Assembly (NCBI GenBank): GCA_017506865.1 | Contig: JAFCMP010000446.1 | Coordinates: forward strand, 62,001-126,000 | From: Tribonema minus | Taxonomy: Eukaryota; Sar; Xanthophyceae; Tribonematales; Tribonemataceae | Direction of reading: 5' to 3' | DNA length: 64,000 nt | Part shown: piece by piece, positions 43,301 to 55,146 of the stretch | How positions within the stretch are numbered: position 1 is the first letter of the stretch | Layout: every line of letters starts with the position of its first letter | The notes under the pieces: generated by a model | Databases searched by the model: none | Told to the model about the DNA's origin: nothing | Seen by the model: only the letters and a program-made list of their open reading frames with translations | Position numbers and translations under genes: made by a program

Positions 43301-46300
43301 GGTTAGGACCTAGGGGTTAAATTAAGTTAAGATTAGAGTTAGGATTGGCAGTTTCAAGCAGACATCCAGGGCTTCAGATGTGTGTAGGCTTTGAACTTCC
43401 TGCTGTGGCTGGCATTGATCCTATAACCTCAAGCTATGCCTGCATGCATTTTCGCTTTAACATGCATGCAGGCTTCGGACAACGGAGCGAGATCTGTCAG
43501 CTTGTACTGGTGGTGACAAAGAATGCAGATGTCAACACTAGACTTCTTTTGATTCTCGCTTAGGGCACGAATACTTACCGTATACCGTGGGTGGTCGGAA
43601 GTAAGTCACCCTACCGTCACATAACCTTGCACAAGGCCGCCGACATGCGGACAACGCCCTGTTCCGCAAGGCATTCTGTTACTTTCGCTGTCAGGCACGG
43701 GACTTGCCTATTTTGCTCATCTTAGAACTGCCACAGGATCATGTGACCATGTCACTCTTGCGGCATATAGCACAACCTATGTTTGCATACATATTGGCAC
43801 AAGAGCCCGTTCTGCCATGATCCAAAGTTGCTGCTGTGTGGTGACACCTGCGTGTATGTGTGTCACACACGTGTGTCACAGCCTGCCGTCATGGAGAAGC
43901 TGCGCGTCATATTTGAGGGATTCTCCGACATGCCAGAGCCGCCGCTGTTTGTGCTCATGGGAGACTTCAGCTCCGCGCCAATCAACCAGACCTCAGAGAG
44001 CGTGGCTCAGATGGCTGACAAGTTCGACGCACTGGGCAGCCTCATTGCGGTATGTAGGGCTAGCGTTAGGGTTTGGGTTAGCATCAGGGCAAGGCACGCG
44101 TCAGTGATTGTGGTGCTTGCTGTAGGGTTGACCGCCCTCGAGCTTAACATCAAGATTGTAACTTCAGGAGGACCCCACTCGTCGTTTTGTCGCACGCGCA
44201 TTCCAGATGGTGCAGCAGATAAACGCAATACATCCAATGACCTGCATGGCTGTGACGATCGTGCCGCTGAAGTGGTCCTTTGATGTACACAGAGTAAAGT
44301 ATGATGGCATTCACCAACAAAAAGGTGGATGTCAAAGGTCGAGCCATCTCGACATGTTGCTCGTGAGAGAACATATTTTGAGTACAAGGAAGACACCACA
44401 ATGCAGCTGCACTTTCCAGCCGCATGTTGTGCCTCGCTTGCCTCTGCCCGCCACTGAAATGCAACATCAGTTTGCAGTGCTCGTGAATCATGCCAGCTTC
44501 GTCAACGTGCCAGGCCCCAATAACCGTACCATCAATAGGCTCAATGGTGGAGCTGTCACACCATCTTGCACGAAGGCAACAAAACAATTGCACGTCGCAA
44601 CCGCTACACCTTAAGCTCTAACCCCAACCCCTACCTCAACCCTACACACCAAACAGGAGTTCCCAGCGCTGGCACAGCACGCCAACTTTGTCATAGTGCC
44701 GGGCCCTAATGACCCTGCCACCATCGGCGGCATGGCACTTCCCAGGGGGCCGATACCCCGGTACTTTGCCAAGGGGCTGGTGGAGCGCGTGAGCAACGTG
44801 CACCTGGCCACCAGCCCCTGCAGGCTGCGCTTCTACACGCAGGAGATCGTGCTGTTCCGCGACGACATCTTCAAGAAGATGCAGGTGAGGTGACGCTCCT
44901 TGTTTCTGTTTCCTGGCGCATACCGGGGGGGGGTTGGGGAGGTGTTTTCCGCAACAACGGGTCCAAGACGATGCAGGTGAAGTTGCGCAGCTTGGCGTTT
45001 GTATTAGGTGTAGGGCTACGAATTTGGAGATTGTGGTTTTCTGCGAGGGCATCTTCAAGAAGATGCAGGTGAGGTGACGCTCCTTATTGTTGGGCTTAGA
45101 TGGCATGCAAGGGGGGGGTGAGGTGGTGCTTCTTGCATTGAGGCAAGGTAGTTTCCGCAACAACAGGTTTCAGAAGATGCAGGTGAAGTTGCGCAGCTTG
45201 GCGTTAGTGTTAGGTGTAGGGCTAAAAGTTTGGAGATTGTGGTTTTCCGCGATGACATCTTCAAGAGGATGCAGGCAAGGTGACGCTCCTTAGGGTTCAG
45301 GAGGGCTGAGGAGAGCTCCTTTGCGACAACATCTCCTGAACGATGCAGAATTTATTATGTATAAGATGGGCAGCGCAGGAATGGGGCTGAGACTCAGGAT
45401 GCTGTAGGGTTAGGGTAGGGGTTAGAAGAGTACGGCGGTGCACTAATGTGCCTGACACAAGCGCTTGACCTTCCGAAGCGCTGAGATCTAGTGGCAACAG
45501 CAGACGTATGCACTTGACGCATATGTGCTCACATGATCACGCCCATGGCTGATGAGGTCATGTGTTGAAGTTTGATGGGGCAGCACCCCTCGCCTTGGGC
45601 TGCCCCGGCCTTCTTATCCTGGCATTCCTCATTTCTGTTGACTGTGCAGTACATGAAGTCGCTTCAGAGCGTAACTGACACCCTGCCCCCTTGACGTCGT
45701 CCCGGTGCAGCGGCACTGCATAGTACCGCCCAAAAATCCGCCAGACGCACCGAACATGGATGCCTCGGAGCACCTGGTCAAGACGCTGCTAGACCAGGGA
45801 CACCTGTGCCCGCTGCCGCTGTCCAGTAGACCAATTCACTGCCAATTTGATGCCGCACTGAGGTACGGCAAGAGTGAACTCTATATAAGTTCTGGAATAC
45901 TTCAAGAAGTAGTATGTCTGTAGCATGACATGCTGCCGCTGTCCAGTATACCCATCCACTGCCAGTTTGATGCACTCAGGTACGTCTTGGGGTTAGGGTT
46001 AGGGTTAAGCGGGATATGTAGTGAGGAGTGGGGTATCACCACTATCTGCCGCTGCGGTGTTGCAGAAGAGCGAATTCCATGTGCCGTGGCATAGTACGCA
46101 TGTACGCATGATACGCTGCCGCTGTCCAGTAGATCGGTACATTTCCAGTTCGACGCCGCACTGAGGTGCGTTTTAGGGTTAGGGTTAGAGATATGTGGGG
46201 CAAGGTCTGGGATAGCGCGTCTGTCTGCTGCGGGGCTGCAAAAGCGTAATCCTATGGCATGGAAGTACACTTTGAAGTATGCGCTGTGGCGTGGTGCGTA

Positions 46301-47678
46301 TGTATGTCATGGCATGCGACGGACACACAGGTACGGTTGATGATTGACATGCAATGTCTATATGGTAGGTGATATGGCATGCAATGTCTATATGGTGTAG
46401 GTTTGGCATGCGATGTATATGATAGGTATGCAAGGCATGCCATATGCCATACATACATGGCTCGCCGGTGCACGCTTGCTTCTCTAGCCACACAAGCCAG
46501 GTTAGGGTTAGCCTAACCCTAACCCTAACCCTAACCCAAGGTCAAACACGCCGCATGTCTGGCGTATGTCTAGTGCCTTCGGACTGCCGGCAAAGCAAGT
46601 TTGGCACTCGTTCTACAGTACTTCCCTTCTTTTTGTTAAACGCATCAGTGCGCCAGTTGCCTAAGATGAGATTTGCACTGGCCCTCAAAGAGGCATTGTG
46701 CAAATAGCGTGGGTCGAGGGGGTACAGAGCTTGCAGTGTTTTTGAGCACTGAGGTCGTTTGCTGGTGTGTTCAACGCGCTAGTTTACTTTGCTGTATCGG
46801 CTCACAATCTATGTGCAGATCAAGCTTTGGTCGTCATTGAGTGCATGACTGCTGCCTGCCTCCAGAGTCATTGTCTGTTGGAGCAGGGCGCTCATGCCTG
46901 TGCTTTATCTTTGCAGCCATGCATGCCGGGACCTGCATACTGTATGGCACCCTTGCTGCATACTTGATAGAAACGAATCAAAAGATTGTAGAGCTTCAGG
47001 TGCCAAGGTGTGGTTAGCCGTCAAATTTAATGCCTTCTACCAGTAAACGTCGTCGCCGCTGCTGCGACAATTGATAGTGTAAGTTTGTGAACTTGCACTG
47101 ATTCTGACAAAACTCCTGATGGTGTTTGTGCATGGTGTGCTGGTGCAGGTTGTATCCGCTGCCACAAGTGGTCATCCTGGCGGACCGATCTGAACAGTTC
47201 AGCTGGCAATATCATGTGAGCCTCCGTGCGCATATTGTTGCTGGCAGCTCCAAAACTCTGAAGAATACTTTGAAGACTACTGTAACAGCCAGTTGCATAT
47301 GATGTCATCTTCTGAGTTGAAGTGCAATGTTCATTCTGCACCATGGGGTACTTTCAGCTGGCCTGCAGGGCGTGTGCATCAAACTGGCACTGTTCACCTC
47401 ACCTCGCCGCAGCCTCCATTCAGCGTTTGACATCTGCGTTACACCACTGCTCCTCAGTGCGCAAAGTCTAGGATGCACAGCTTGCCTGATTGACCAAAGC
47501 TGATGCCACTTGACAGCGCGCAGTGATGGCCCCCTTGTATCACACAGATAATGCTTTTCCTGTTCTGTGCTTGTTGCAGGACTCCACATGGGCCATCAAC
47601 CCAGGGAGCTTTCCCTCGGACTTCTCGTTTGTGGTTTATCGACCATCATCAGGCGATGTTGAGTTTTCCAGCTGCTGA
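40348..47678 (+). CDS. POLE2: DNA polymerase epsilon subunit B (second subunit)
   Basis: Eight exons in consistent phase: 40348..40833, 41629..41844, 42953..43120, 43882..44049, 44657..44884, 45711..45862, 47149..47215, 47580..47678. The product is 527 residues, the family length. An N-terminal helical domain (LMRQIAQAFRLQGLQLTGEA) precedes RLLLMQQRTQRHELF. The OB-like part has GMLTQPSEGAYHIEDLTCQV and FTENCVVVAEG. The inactive calcineurin-like phosphoesterase fold shows ILLSDVHLDK, LFVLMGDFSSAPI and NFVIVPGPNDP, and the C-terminal part has PCRLRFYTQEIVLFRDDI. It is a non-catalytic subunit of the leading-strand polymerase at nuclear replication forks. Introns hold copies of the ends of exons 2, 5 and 6 and of the starts of exons 3 and 5. 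A TGTAA box follows the stop by 15 bp. Confidence 0.93.
41940..42115 (+). repeat. exon-edge echoes of POLE2 exon 2 end
   Basis: TTCCGCATTGACATG|gtgag plus about 100 bases of intron 2 occurs three times in tandem with a period of about 120 bp. The first is the real exon end (41844) and the others are at about 41955 and 42080. GT donors are kept in both copies. Confidence 0.88.
42828..42862 (+). repeat. exon-edge echo of POLE2 exon 3 start
   Basis: gcag acceptor plus ATGGGGTTTCCGCCACCAGA, nearly the same as the start of exon 3 at 42953, about 117 bp earlier. Confidence 0.85.
44461..44560 (+). repeat. diverged echo of POLE2 exon 5 start
   Basis: Reads FAVLVNHASFVNVPGPNNRT, parallel to FPALAQHANFVIVPGPNDPA of exon 5, and lies about 190 bp upstream. 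It is the most diverged echo that still reads as protein. Confidence 0.7.
44945..45350 (+). repeat. echo array of POLE2 exon 5 end
   Basis: Four or five copies of the exon 5 end (GACATCTTCAAGAAGATGCAG|gtgagg) at about 44965, 45040-45070, 45165 and 45245-45275, with a weak one at 45335. Alternating intron segments (GAAGTTGCGCAGCTTGGCGT and GTGACGCTCCTT) are repeated with them. One copy has a GC donor (atgcag|gcaagg). Confidence 0.88.
45926..46180 (+). repeat. exon-edge echoes of POLE2 exon 6 end
   Basis: CTGCCGCTGTCCAGTA...CAGTT(T/C)GA...CTCAG/CTGAG|gt recurs at about 45930-45985 and 46111-46170, each followed by a TTAGGG-type repeat. GT donors are kept. Confidence 0.88.
46499..46540. repeat. 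head-to-head telomere-like repeat
   Basis: GGTTAGGGTTAG meets CCTAACCCTAACCCTAACCC, an inverted telomere-like junction inside POLE2 intron 6. Confidence 0.8.
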
Positions 47679-47692
47679 GCAGTGCACTCTCA

Positions 47693-47697
47693 TGTAA
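47693..47697 (+). terminator. possible TGTAA polyadenylation signal of POLE2
   Basis: TGTAA, the usual chlorophyte 3'-end signal, 15 bp after the POLE2 stop. It is close to the stop, so confidence is limited. Confidence 0.35.
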
Positions 47698-48980
47698 ATC
47701 TGTACAAAGCTTCACATTCTGCATGTGGCTCTCATTATGCTTTGCCTTCCTGTGCACTGTTACAATTGCACGTCCATTCTGATGTATTGATGGTCATCCA
47801 ATGTACTTTTGGCCATGGGCATCGCAACCAGAGGAGAAAGCTGAGAGCCAGAGGAGCAAGGTGAGGGCAAGCGTTCTTCCCCTCGAAAGTGGTCGCTTCA
47901 TGCAGCTGCTGAAAGCTCGCTGTCAGGGACACCTGTGCAATGCAGTGTGCATGTCATCTGTGCCACAGCGTGTTTGTCTTCGATTCTCTGCTCATGCGTA
48001 GCCATGTGTATCTCTGTTGCGCCTCACATTTTGCTCCTACTGAGCACTGATCACATCCTTCGCGCTGATCCATCTTGCCACTTTGTAGTATGCGACTAGG
48101 ACTGGGGGTCTCGCGCACCTGCTCGTTTTGGTCAATGATGTCGAGGACCAATTCACTGCGAAGAACATGATCCTACAGAGTGGGTGCTGCTGCATTCAGG
48201 AGTATGCATGCTGACATGCCCATGGCTGACTGCACTAGACGTTGCACCGATCAGCACGACGTCACGTCTGTCGAGTCAAGAGAATCCTTGGTCTTGGATA
48301 GATGACAGGTTAGACAGGAACCAGAAAGAAATTGACATGCTGGTGCTTACAGCTTAAGTTACTCATTACGAAAGGCATCCCGATCATACTGGTATCAGCG
48401 AATGTGTACGCCATTGATTTGAGACCATGTTTGCACGATCCCTCACTAACCCCTCACCACTGCTTCCAGCGGTGACCGATGCTTCTAGGGCAGTCAAGGA
48501 CAAGGCTGCATCTAGCTGACTAGCAGGTGCGCGTGATGCAAATGCACAGCTGCTGCGCGCAGCACACGGGGATCACGACAGAAGCTTATTAAGTCGGCTG
48601 GACCAAGCTCGTGCACAACACAGAGACCCCTTGTCAAGCAGCGTATTCTAGGCGGTAGAAAGACAAGCAAAAAGATGAAGTCTTACAGGCGCGTGCAAGG
48701 GATCAACAAAGTTTGTGCCATTCGTGACCAGTGCGCACTGGCATCTACAACACCATCATTGTACTATGCTGCTCCAGTGATGGTGACCTGCTGGCCAGTG
48801 GAATGGGGTTTTCTCTGATCATCTGCATGTTCAGCGTGCTGGCACTATCTTCTAATAAGGCCTTCATGCTGATCATCACCCTCGCCCTCCCTGTGCTCCT
48901 CTCCCTCTCCGTCACCCTCACCCCTCCCCGTGCTCCTCGCGCTCGTCGCCCGCCTCACCAGCATGACTAGAAGCAGCAGA
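47698..48980. other. intergenic, possible gene remnant
   Basis: No intact exon. Around 48115-48190 a short plus-strand frame reads LLVLVNDVEDQFTAKNMILQ, and 48375-48440 reads KGIPIILVSANVYAIDL. Both are without frame continuity. They may be remnants of an unidentified gene. Confidence 0.3.
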
Positions 48981-48988
48981 GGCATCAG

Positions 48989-49384
48989 CAGGGCTAGTGC
49001 CTAAACTAAACTCTTGCGCCAAACACGCTGCGCCATGTGAGTTGCGCCAGTTGCGCCAGCTGCCGGCTCAAGTGACTCGTGGCGCAACTGGCGATACTCG
49101 TCAGTTTACTCATGAGTATTACTCATTACTCACGAGTTTACTCGCAAATCTTGCCTAGGGTTAGTGTTTTAACTAGGGTGAGTCATGACCGTAAAGTCAT
49201 GACCGTAACCCTAACCCTAGCCCTCGTGTAAGCTCTATTGGTCTTAACAGTGACGGCAGAAGCACTAGAAGCCTGAGACCAATAAGAGTTGCGCCAGTTG
49301 CACCATGGCTAAACTACTGTTTAGCCAGGCTCAAAACCTAAAATCAGCTGCGCCAAGGCCGTCCGAGTTTAGACGCTAGCCCTG
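48989..49384 (+). mobile_element. hAT-type MITE, copy 1
   Basis: A 396-bp element with terminal inverted repeats CAGGGCTAG...CTAGCCCTG (about 19 bp, few mismatches) and a perfect 8-bp target duplication GGCATCAG (48981-48988 and 49385-49392). CAGGG ends and 8-bp duplications are hAT hallmarks. The inside is non-coding and includes TTAGGG-type units and repeated TTGCGCCA words. It ends about 45 bp beyond the stop of the HNH-like gene. Confidence 0.88.
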
Positions 49385-49427
49385 GGCATCAGCTAAGGCG
49401 GCTCTGGGGGCACCAGCGACTGCAGGC

Positions 49428-52350
49428 TCACCCATCCTTAGCTAGCTGCTCTAAACAACAGCTCAACTCTCTCCCTCCAGGATGGGGTGCCAAAACGCAC
49501 CCTCTCGGCCAGCCGCGCCTCAGATAGTCCCCAATTGCCGGCCTCCTCCTGGTTGTCATCGTCCATGTGCACTTTGAGCACCAGGTCTTTGAGCTTGAAG
49601 TTGGCCCACGACAAGGATCGTGCCTGGCGCAGAAGCGTGCGAAGAGCATGATAGTGTAGTGCACGCGACTGAGGGGCTGGATTCTTGAGGTATTTCTGGT
49701 ACTTGTGTTTCTGGGCAGGGTCCACAGGCACGTCGAAGGGCTGGGACCTCAGCACGCGTCCATCGATGTCCCCGAATGTCAGCTTACCGAGGGTCGCAGC
49801 GGCTGCCGCTGCTGCAGTCCATAAAAACGGCACAACAGAATTGCAAGGAATGAAAATCAATCAGCGACGTGTACCTCATGATATCATGCACACCTTGCAC
49901 AGGATACCGTCGCGATCAAGTTGTTGCGAATGATGGCAACTCTCTGACAAGAGTGATACACAAAGTTGTACAGATCTGATGTTTCAACAGAGCAGTCAAC
50001 ATAGTCGTGCGAATGACGGGCATTTTGGGCAACAGCAGCGCCAAACTTCAGGGATATACAGCAGTGACGCATGCAACAGAGTGGATGATATGTGGTTCAC
50101 AACAGCTGCTGTGGTACACCAACGCACACTACGCTTGAAAGGCTGTGGCTTCTCAGCACTCTGCACAGTAGTACACCCTTTATACGGCAGCAAACCTAAT
50201 GCAGCACCTTTAGGCTGTGTGCGCGCAGGCGCATGACAGCAAGGCTGAGGTAAGCAACCCCGATGCCATGTCAACCACCCTAGTTGCAGCCGCGGAAGCA
50301 CACTTGCAATGGTGGGGGAGGACATGTCCGACAGCAGGGCATCCAAGGGCGCTACGAGGTCTTGTCCCGAGGGGCGGGGGGTTGTACTGGAAAATGCTGC
50401 CCTTAGAGTCTCAACCAACGGAGTCACCACTTTTCGATGTCAAGCGTTAGCAATGTGGTACTACGCAGTGCATTCAACTGTCAAAGAGACTGTCGACATT
50501 GCCAAATTCGAACCTGTCCGACCCGACTGACTTTGTATCTCTCCATCAGCCGATCCAAAATGTGTCAGGCCACTTTAGAGCTCTCTCAATGACCTTGGTT
50601 GACTGAGCCACTGCGCTTCTTTGTCAGCCAGGCACACTAAGTAGTGCCAAGGGGGGTGCACGGGGGGGTGGTGTGGGCCAAGCTCTGCGGTATGTAGATG
50701 ACAGCAGGTGCGTAATGCGGTATGTATATGACAGCAGGTGCGTAACACCCCATGTGCGACTGCATCACAATGCGACTTCTTGGCGCATGTGCCACAGGAC
50801 CGCTGCAAATCCGCTGTATGGTGGCACTGTGTGTCACAAGTGTCGAGGTATATGTCTTGGAGCATTGACAAACTTGCATCAGGGCTAGCGTCTAAACTCA
50901 GATGGCCTTGGCGCAACTGACTTTGGGTTTCGAGCCCCGACTAAACTAGTTTAGCCATGGCGCAACTGGCGCAACTCTTTTGAGGCTTCTAGTGCTTCTA
51001 CAGTCACTATTAAGGCCCATACAGCTTACATGAGGACTAGGGTTAGAGTTACTGTCATGACTAACCCTAGTTAGAGCACTAACCCTAGGCAAGACTCGTG
51101 AGTGCACTCGCGAGTAATGAGTAATACTCGTGAGTTAACTTGCGAGTATCGCCAGTTCACTTGAGTCGGCAGCTGGCGCAACTGGCGCAACTCACTGGCG
51201 CAACGTGTTTGGCGCAAAAGATTAGTTTAGACGCTAGCCCTGACTTGCATGCATTGGCACATGCAATTTCATCTTGACCTGAACCGGAAGTAAGTCTATG
51301 TAGCTCAGTGGAGGAATCTTGCTGCCGCTTTCGATATCAGCATGACCAAACCCGGGGAGCGGGAGACGGCGAGCTGTCATGGTCGCTAGCAAACACACTC
51401 ACATCGGATTTGCCTTGATCCAGCCGGCTCGCCAATGTTCGGAGGATGAGGTTTTGCTCCAGCACGAACGCACGAAACACGCCGTTTGGCTTCTTGACCA
51501 AGCACAGATGCCCAGCGTCGAATGCGTCCTGCAGTGGCTGCGCAAGCAGCAGCCCATTCCTCCAAGATTCTTCATCGCCCATGACCTCCGCAGTGAGGCT
51601 GCAAGAACGAGACATTGACGCGGCGCGCAAAGGCCCACTGCCAGTCAGTCATGGCAGCTGTGCGTAATTTGTTGCTTTGGACTCCAATCCACAATTAAAG
51701 CAAGCGCGCTCTCCCCAGGCAACAACAACAGCCTTGCACACAACCCTGCTGGGCTGCTTGCTTACCACATGTAAACATAGGCAAGCATACAGCTGCAACT
51801 CTCATGCATTCACAGACATTGATTCGTGCAAGCAACGCTGCGTCAGACGCAGTGCAAAACTTTTGACTAACCTTGGATCTTTCAAGCTCCACTCGCTCTT
51901 CCACAGGTGCGCTGCTTTCACAGTCTTGGCCGGCAGCTCCATGTGAGAGAGCATGCAGTAAACCGTGCTCTTGTTGGATTGCGTCGTAGGGCTGTAACGC
52001 TTGATGAGCGCCTCTCGAAAGCGCTGTTGCTTGCCTCTGTTTCTGTTTCTTATTTTCCGTGCGCCTTGAGAGTTGGCGGTAGATGATGCTGCCGCTGAGG
52101 ATGCGTCCGATGCTGCTCCGGACTCATGCGAGCTTTGAGCTTCGCCTGTTGATGCACTGACAGAACTGCTGGGCGCTCGTTGCCGACTCTCTGAGCGGTA
52201 GGAGGACCGCTCGAGAACACCAGCGGCCAGAAGGCTTGCCAAGCCAGCATCATGAGAGCCTGCGACACGGCATAGACCAAGCGTTACACAGAAGGTGCTG
52301 ACGCACTGCCAGGTAGTATGAGCTTGAAGCGATGATGGCAACAGCATCAT
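49428..52350 (-). CDS. HNH-nuclease-like protein (gene model incomplete)
   Basis: Exons seen on the minus strand: one ending at 51872 (open from about 52350), 51403..51598, and a last one from about 49810 to TAA at 49428. The first two join in phase (AG|C). The first has a Ser-rich part, then RNRNRGKQQRFREALIKRYS, then CMLSHMELPAKTVKAAHLWK. The second has SWRNGLLLAQPLQDAFDAGH then LCLVKKPNGVF. The Cys, AAHLW and NGLLL..P..AFD pattern resembles the HNH-type fold found in uncharacterised algal and fungal proteins. The last exon begins at phase 1, so at least one exon between is unassigned; a frame at about 50250-50435 is a candidate. A hAT MITE lies in the intron after 51403. The start codon is uncertain. 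Nuclease activity is inferred only. Confidence 0.5.
50689..50745 (+). repeat. 28-bp tandem duplication
   Basis: GCGGTATGTAGATGACAGCAGGTGCGTAA occurs twice with one change, in the intron of the HNH-like gene. Confidence 0.7.
50880..51242 (-). mobile_element. hAT-type MITE, copy 2
   Basis: A 363-bp element of the same family as copy 1, in opposite orientation, with TIRs CAGGGCTAGCGTCTAAACT/AGTTTAGACGCTAGCCCTG and a perfect 8-bp target duplication ACTTGCAT (50872-50879 and 51243-51250). It sits in an intron of the HNH-like gene. Confidence 0.88.
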
Positions 52351-53800
52351 AACATGACGAAGGCAACATGACTAAGGCCAGACTGGTATGAATGGCTGCC
52401 TGGTGGGCAGGTGCGCAGATCCTCAACTAACCCACCACTGTGGAGTGTGCATTTTGCTTGCAATGTTCCCTGCCATTCTATGAGTTAGTCTAGCTGTCTT
52501 GCAGGGTGCTTGGCAGTTACACAGTTGCTAGTGTTGCTTGGCAAGAATTGGGGGAAGGTTCTTCTTGCTTCCAGAAGGCCTTTAAGTAGGTTTTGCAGTT
52601 GAGTTCAGTAGTGACAGTTTCGGGATGACGCTCTGCCTTCTGCTTGTGCTGCTTGGGGGATCGGCATAGCTCAGCAGTAGTTAGTTGGTGTCAGGCTTGA
52701 TCAACCTGACTCAACTGCTGCTGCTGCAGAATCACAGGAGGTGGAACCAGCTCTTCACCACCCTGTGCACCACCAATAAACTGCAAGCAACAGGTGAGTC
52801 GCAGGCAGTTGCTGACAGTACATGCCCCAAGCTGCAAGAACACACTTCGTCCTCCCATTGAGGCTCAGCAGCAATCTCTCTAGCTCAACCAAGACTGCAT
52901 CATTTGTTCTATACTACTAGTGAACCCCCATTATTATCCTCAAAGCATCAAATTCAAGCCACCTGGTCATCAGCCCGAAGAAAATAGATGTGGGGATCAC
53001 AGATTGTCCGACTATGACACCTTTCTTGGTAGGCATAAGACTGAAACTGGCAGAGCTTTTTACCATGGCAAACGATGCTTGGTGAGGAGCGACACTCCTC
53101 AGATTCCCCTCAGGTCCTCAGTACCATGCTTGCAAGCCAGCAATGAAATCTGTGATGTTGACTTTAGGCTGACGCTGACTGCTTGTGGCGTCAATCTGTA
53201 TGGTTTGGTATTGCACTGATGCGGCAACCGTGCCTCAAGCCTACCTCATCCTTTGCTGGCAGTTTGTCATCTTCTCTGCCTCTCATTTCACAGACTCAAA
53301 ACTGAATCTACATTCCGCTCCGTATCTTGTAATCGGAGCAACTGACCCCGCGCATCATTGCACAGCGACAACGGATAAGCAAAAGACGACACTGCTTAGA
53401 TACACTTGCTACTGCGAAACATCACATCTGATCGTGAACGAGTATTTAAGCCATCACGAGTCCACGAATTGCTCCAATGCGTCCACACATGTTCTGCCAC
53501 GGTTAGTCAGTACAATGGTAAAAGCGTATGGGTGAGGGGCGACGCTCCTGAGATATTTGCTGCTGAACCAACATAACTGGACCTGGTAGGGTTCGGGTTA
53601 GAAATAGTACACCCTCAACAGGTATGCACTGTAAGCATCACCCAGGACACAGTGAAGGCGAGAGAGCAGCGCAGAGCGCACGGAATACAACGCTCTACAC
53701 GTGCACTATGCTGCACGCCTGTGATATTACGCTGCCCACGAAACAAGACCCCGCCCCATATGCAATCTCTGCCGCAAAACAACAGTCTGAGATGCAATGC
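52351..53800. other. intergenic, no gene seen
   Basis: No exon is recognised. GTGAGGAGCGACACTCCTCAG at about 53081 and GTGAGGGGCGACGCTCCTGAG at about 53534 are hairpin-forming variants of a motif that also follows POLE2 exon 5 donors. Confidence 0.35.
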
Positions 53801-53818
53801 ATACAACAACGATCTCAC

Positions 53819-55146
53819 CTGCCCCAAGACCGCGAGCACTGCCAGCGCCCCTCCCAGCGTCAGCTCCGGCTGCCGCAACATCTGTGGGAAAAGACAAGAA
53901 AGGCAGGAGGCAACGCGGTGGAGCAACATAACGGCCACGTGTTGCAAGAAGTGGCATGACGATACACCAGCTATTCGAATGAGTGGCCTCAGCCAGTGCG
54001 CCTGCTATATTGAGCTTCATCGCGCACTGACGCTGCCACACCACTGATAGGGCAGCCAGCTATGAGCAACACTGCCAGCAGACTGCACGTATACACGCTT
54101 CACGGCTCAATAAGCCTAACCCTAACCCTAACCCTAAGTCAATGCGCCGACTGCGGCGCGGCCAAGTACTCCCCATGCCATCGCCCAATCAACAATGTTA
54201 GGGGCGAGGAGAATGGTGCCAAGTGCAGAGCTCACCTGTCGGCCAATCAACCTTGTCCTGCATGTCAATCACATGGTTCATCAGCTCTGTGGCAGCGTCG
54301 CATGGCTATTGCAACTTGCACTTTGGCCTTTGCTGAGTAAAGCAAAAGCATTTGAGCGACGGATGACGCTCCTCGGATACTCGAAACTGCAGAACGTAGC
54401 ACCTGACCTACACACACATCCAAAGCACATGTCGCCAGCTGCCGTCTAAGCGTGAACCAAGCATCCCGCGTGATTGGCTGCCAGTGACGCCTGGCCCTGA
54501 AGTACTTCAGGCGAGAGAGTGGTCTATAGCAGCCACGGAGGCGTTGCCGTGACTTGGATGGGTTGCCTAGACATGGAAGATAAATGTCATGACATAAAAC
54601 CGGGACAGAGTGCGTAGATTGCAAGCACCTGACATCTATGAGGTCTCATGCAGCTGCATCAGGGAAGACGGGCTGGAGAGCGCACGACACACCCTGCATG
54701 AAGCCTGCATTGACTACCTGGTTGAACGCCAGCCTCCGAATGGCCTTGAAGTGATGCATGTTGAAGTGCTGCGGCCGCCAGGTCACTGCGCACGGTCTCA
54801 CTGGACAACACCTCCACAACTTCTGTTTCCAAGCGTGTGCTGGCTGCATCCAATAGCTCGTTGATCTGATACAATGAGCGGACCAGGTGCTACAGTATGT
54901 GACAACCACATCTGGCGTACCTGGGAAAGCTCTCTTGAGCAGACCGGCATGGCCTGGCTGTACTTTGCGTCCCACAATGTCATCACACGACGCCGTGCTG
55001 ATCGCGAGCCATGTCGTCCAAGCGTTGTTGAACAGTTTCGGCTTTAGGTCTCCATCTGGACTATTCAGGACTGCTGCCACATCTGACACGTCGACATCCA
55101 ACCTCTCAGCAGCGGCAGCAAGTAGCCTGTCGTACCAATCGTCCAT
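53819..55146 (-). CDS. unrecognised multi-exon protein (model unresolved)
   Basis: Candidate exons are 54921..55146 (MDDWYDRLLAAAAERLDVDV, then VGRKVQPGHAGLLKRAFP), 54718..54865 (INELLDAASTRLETEVVEVL), 54236..54286 (ELMNHVIDMQDKVDWPT) and 53819..53881. Exons 2 to 4 join in phase 1, but exon 1 ends in phase 1 while exon 2 reads in phase 0, with only about 55 bp between them. Either a small exon or junction is missed or the gene is damaged. The protein is helical and acidic without TM spans. I do not recognise a family. The ATG at 55146 and the repeated good donors suggest a real gene. Confidence 0.4.
54114..54138 (-). repeat. interstitial telomere-like repeat
   Basis: Four CCTAAC-type units in the intron of the gene above. 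Confidence 0.75.

Noticed and set aside
43285-43345. Degenerate GGTTAG-like stretch as a telomere repeat
   Set aside because: Too irregular to be sure; left out of the repeat list.
50921-50945. TTTCGAGCCCCGA as a tRNA T-arm
   Set aside because: It lies in a MITE, and no anticodon arm or acceptor stem can be drawn.
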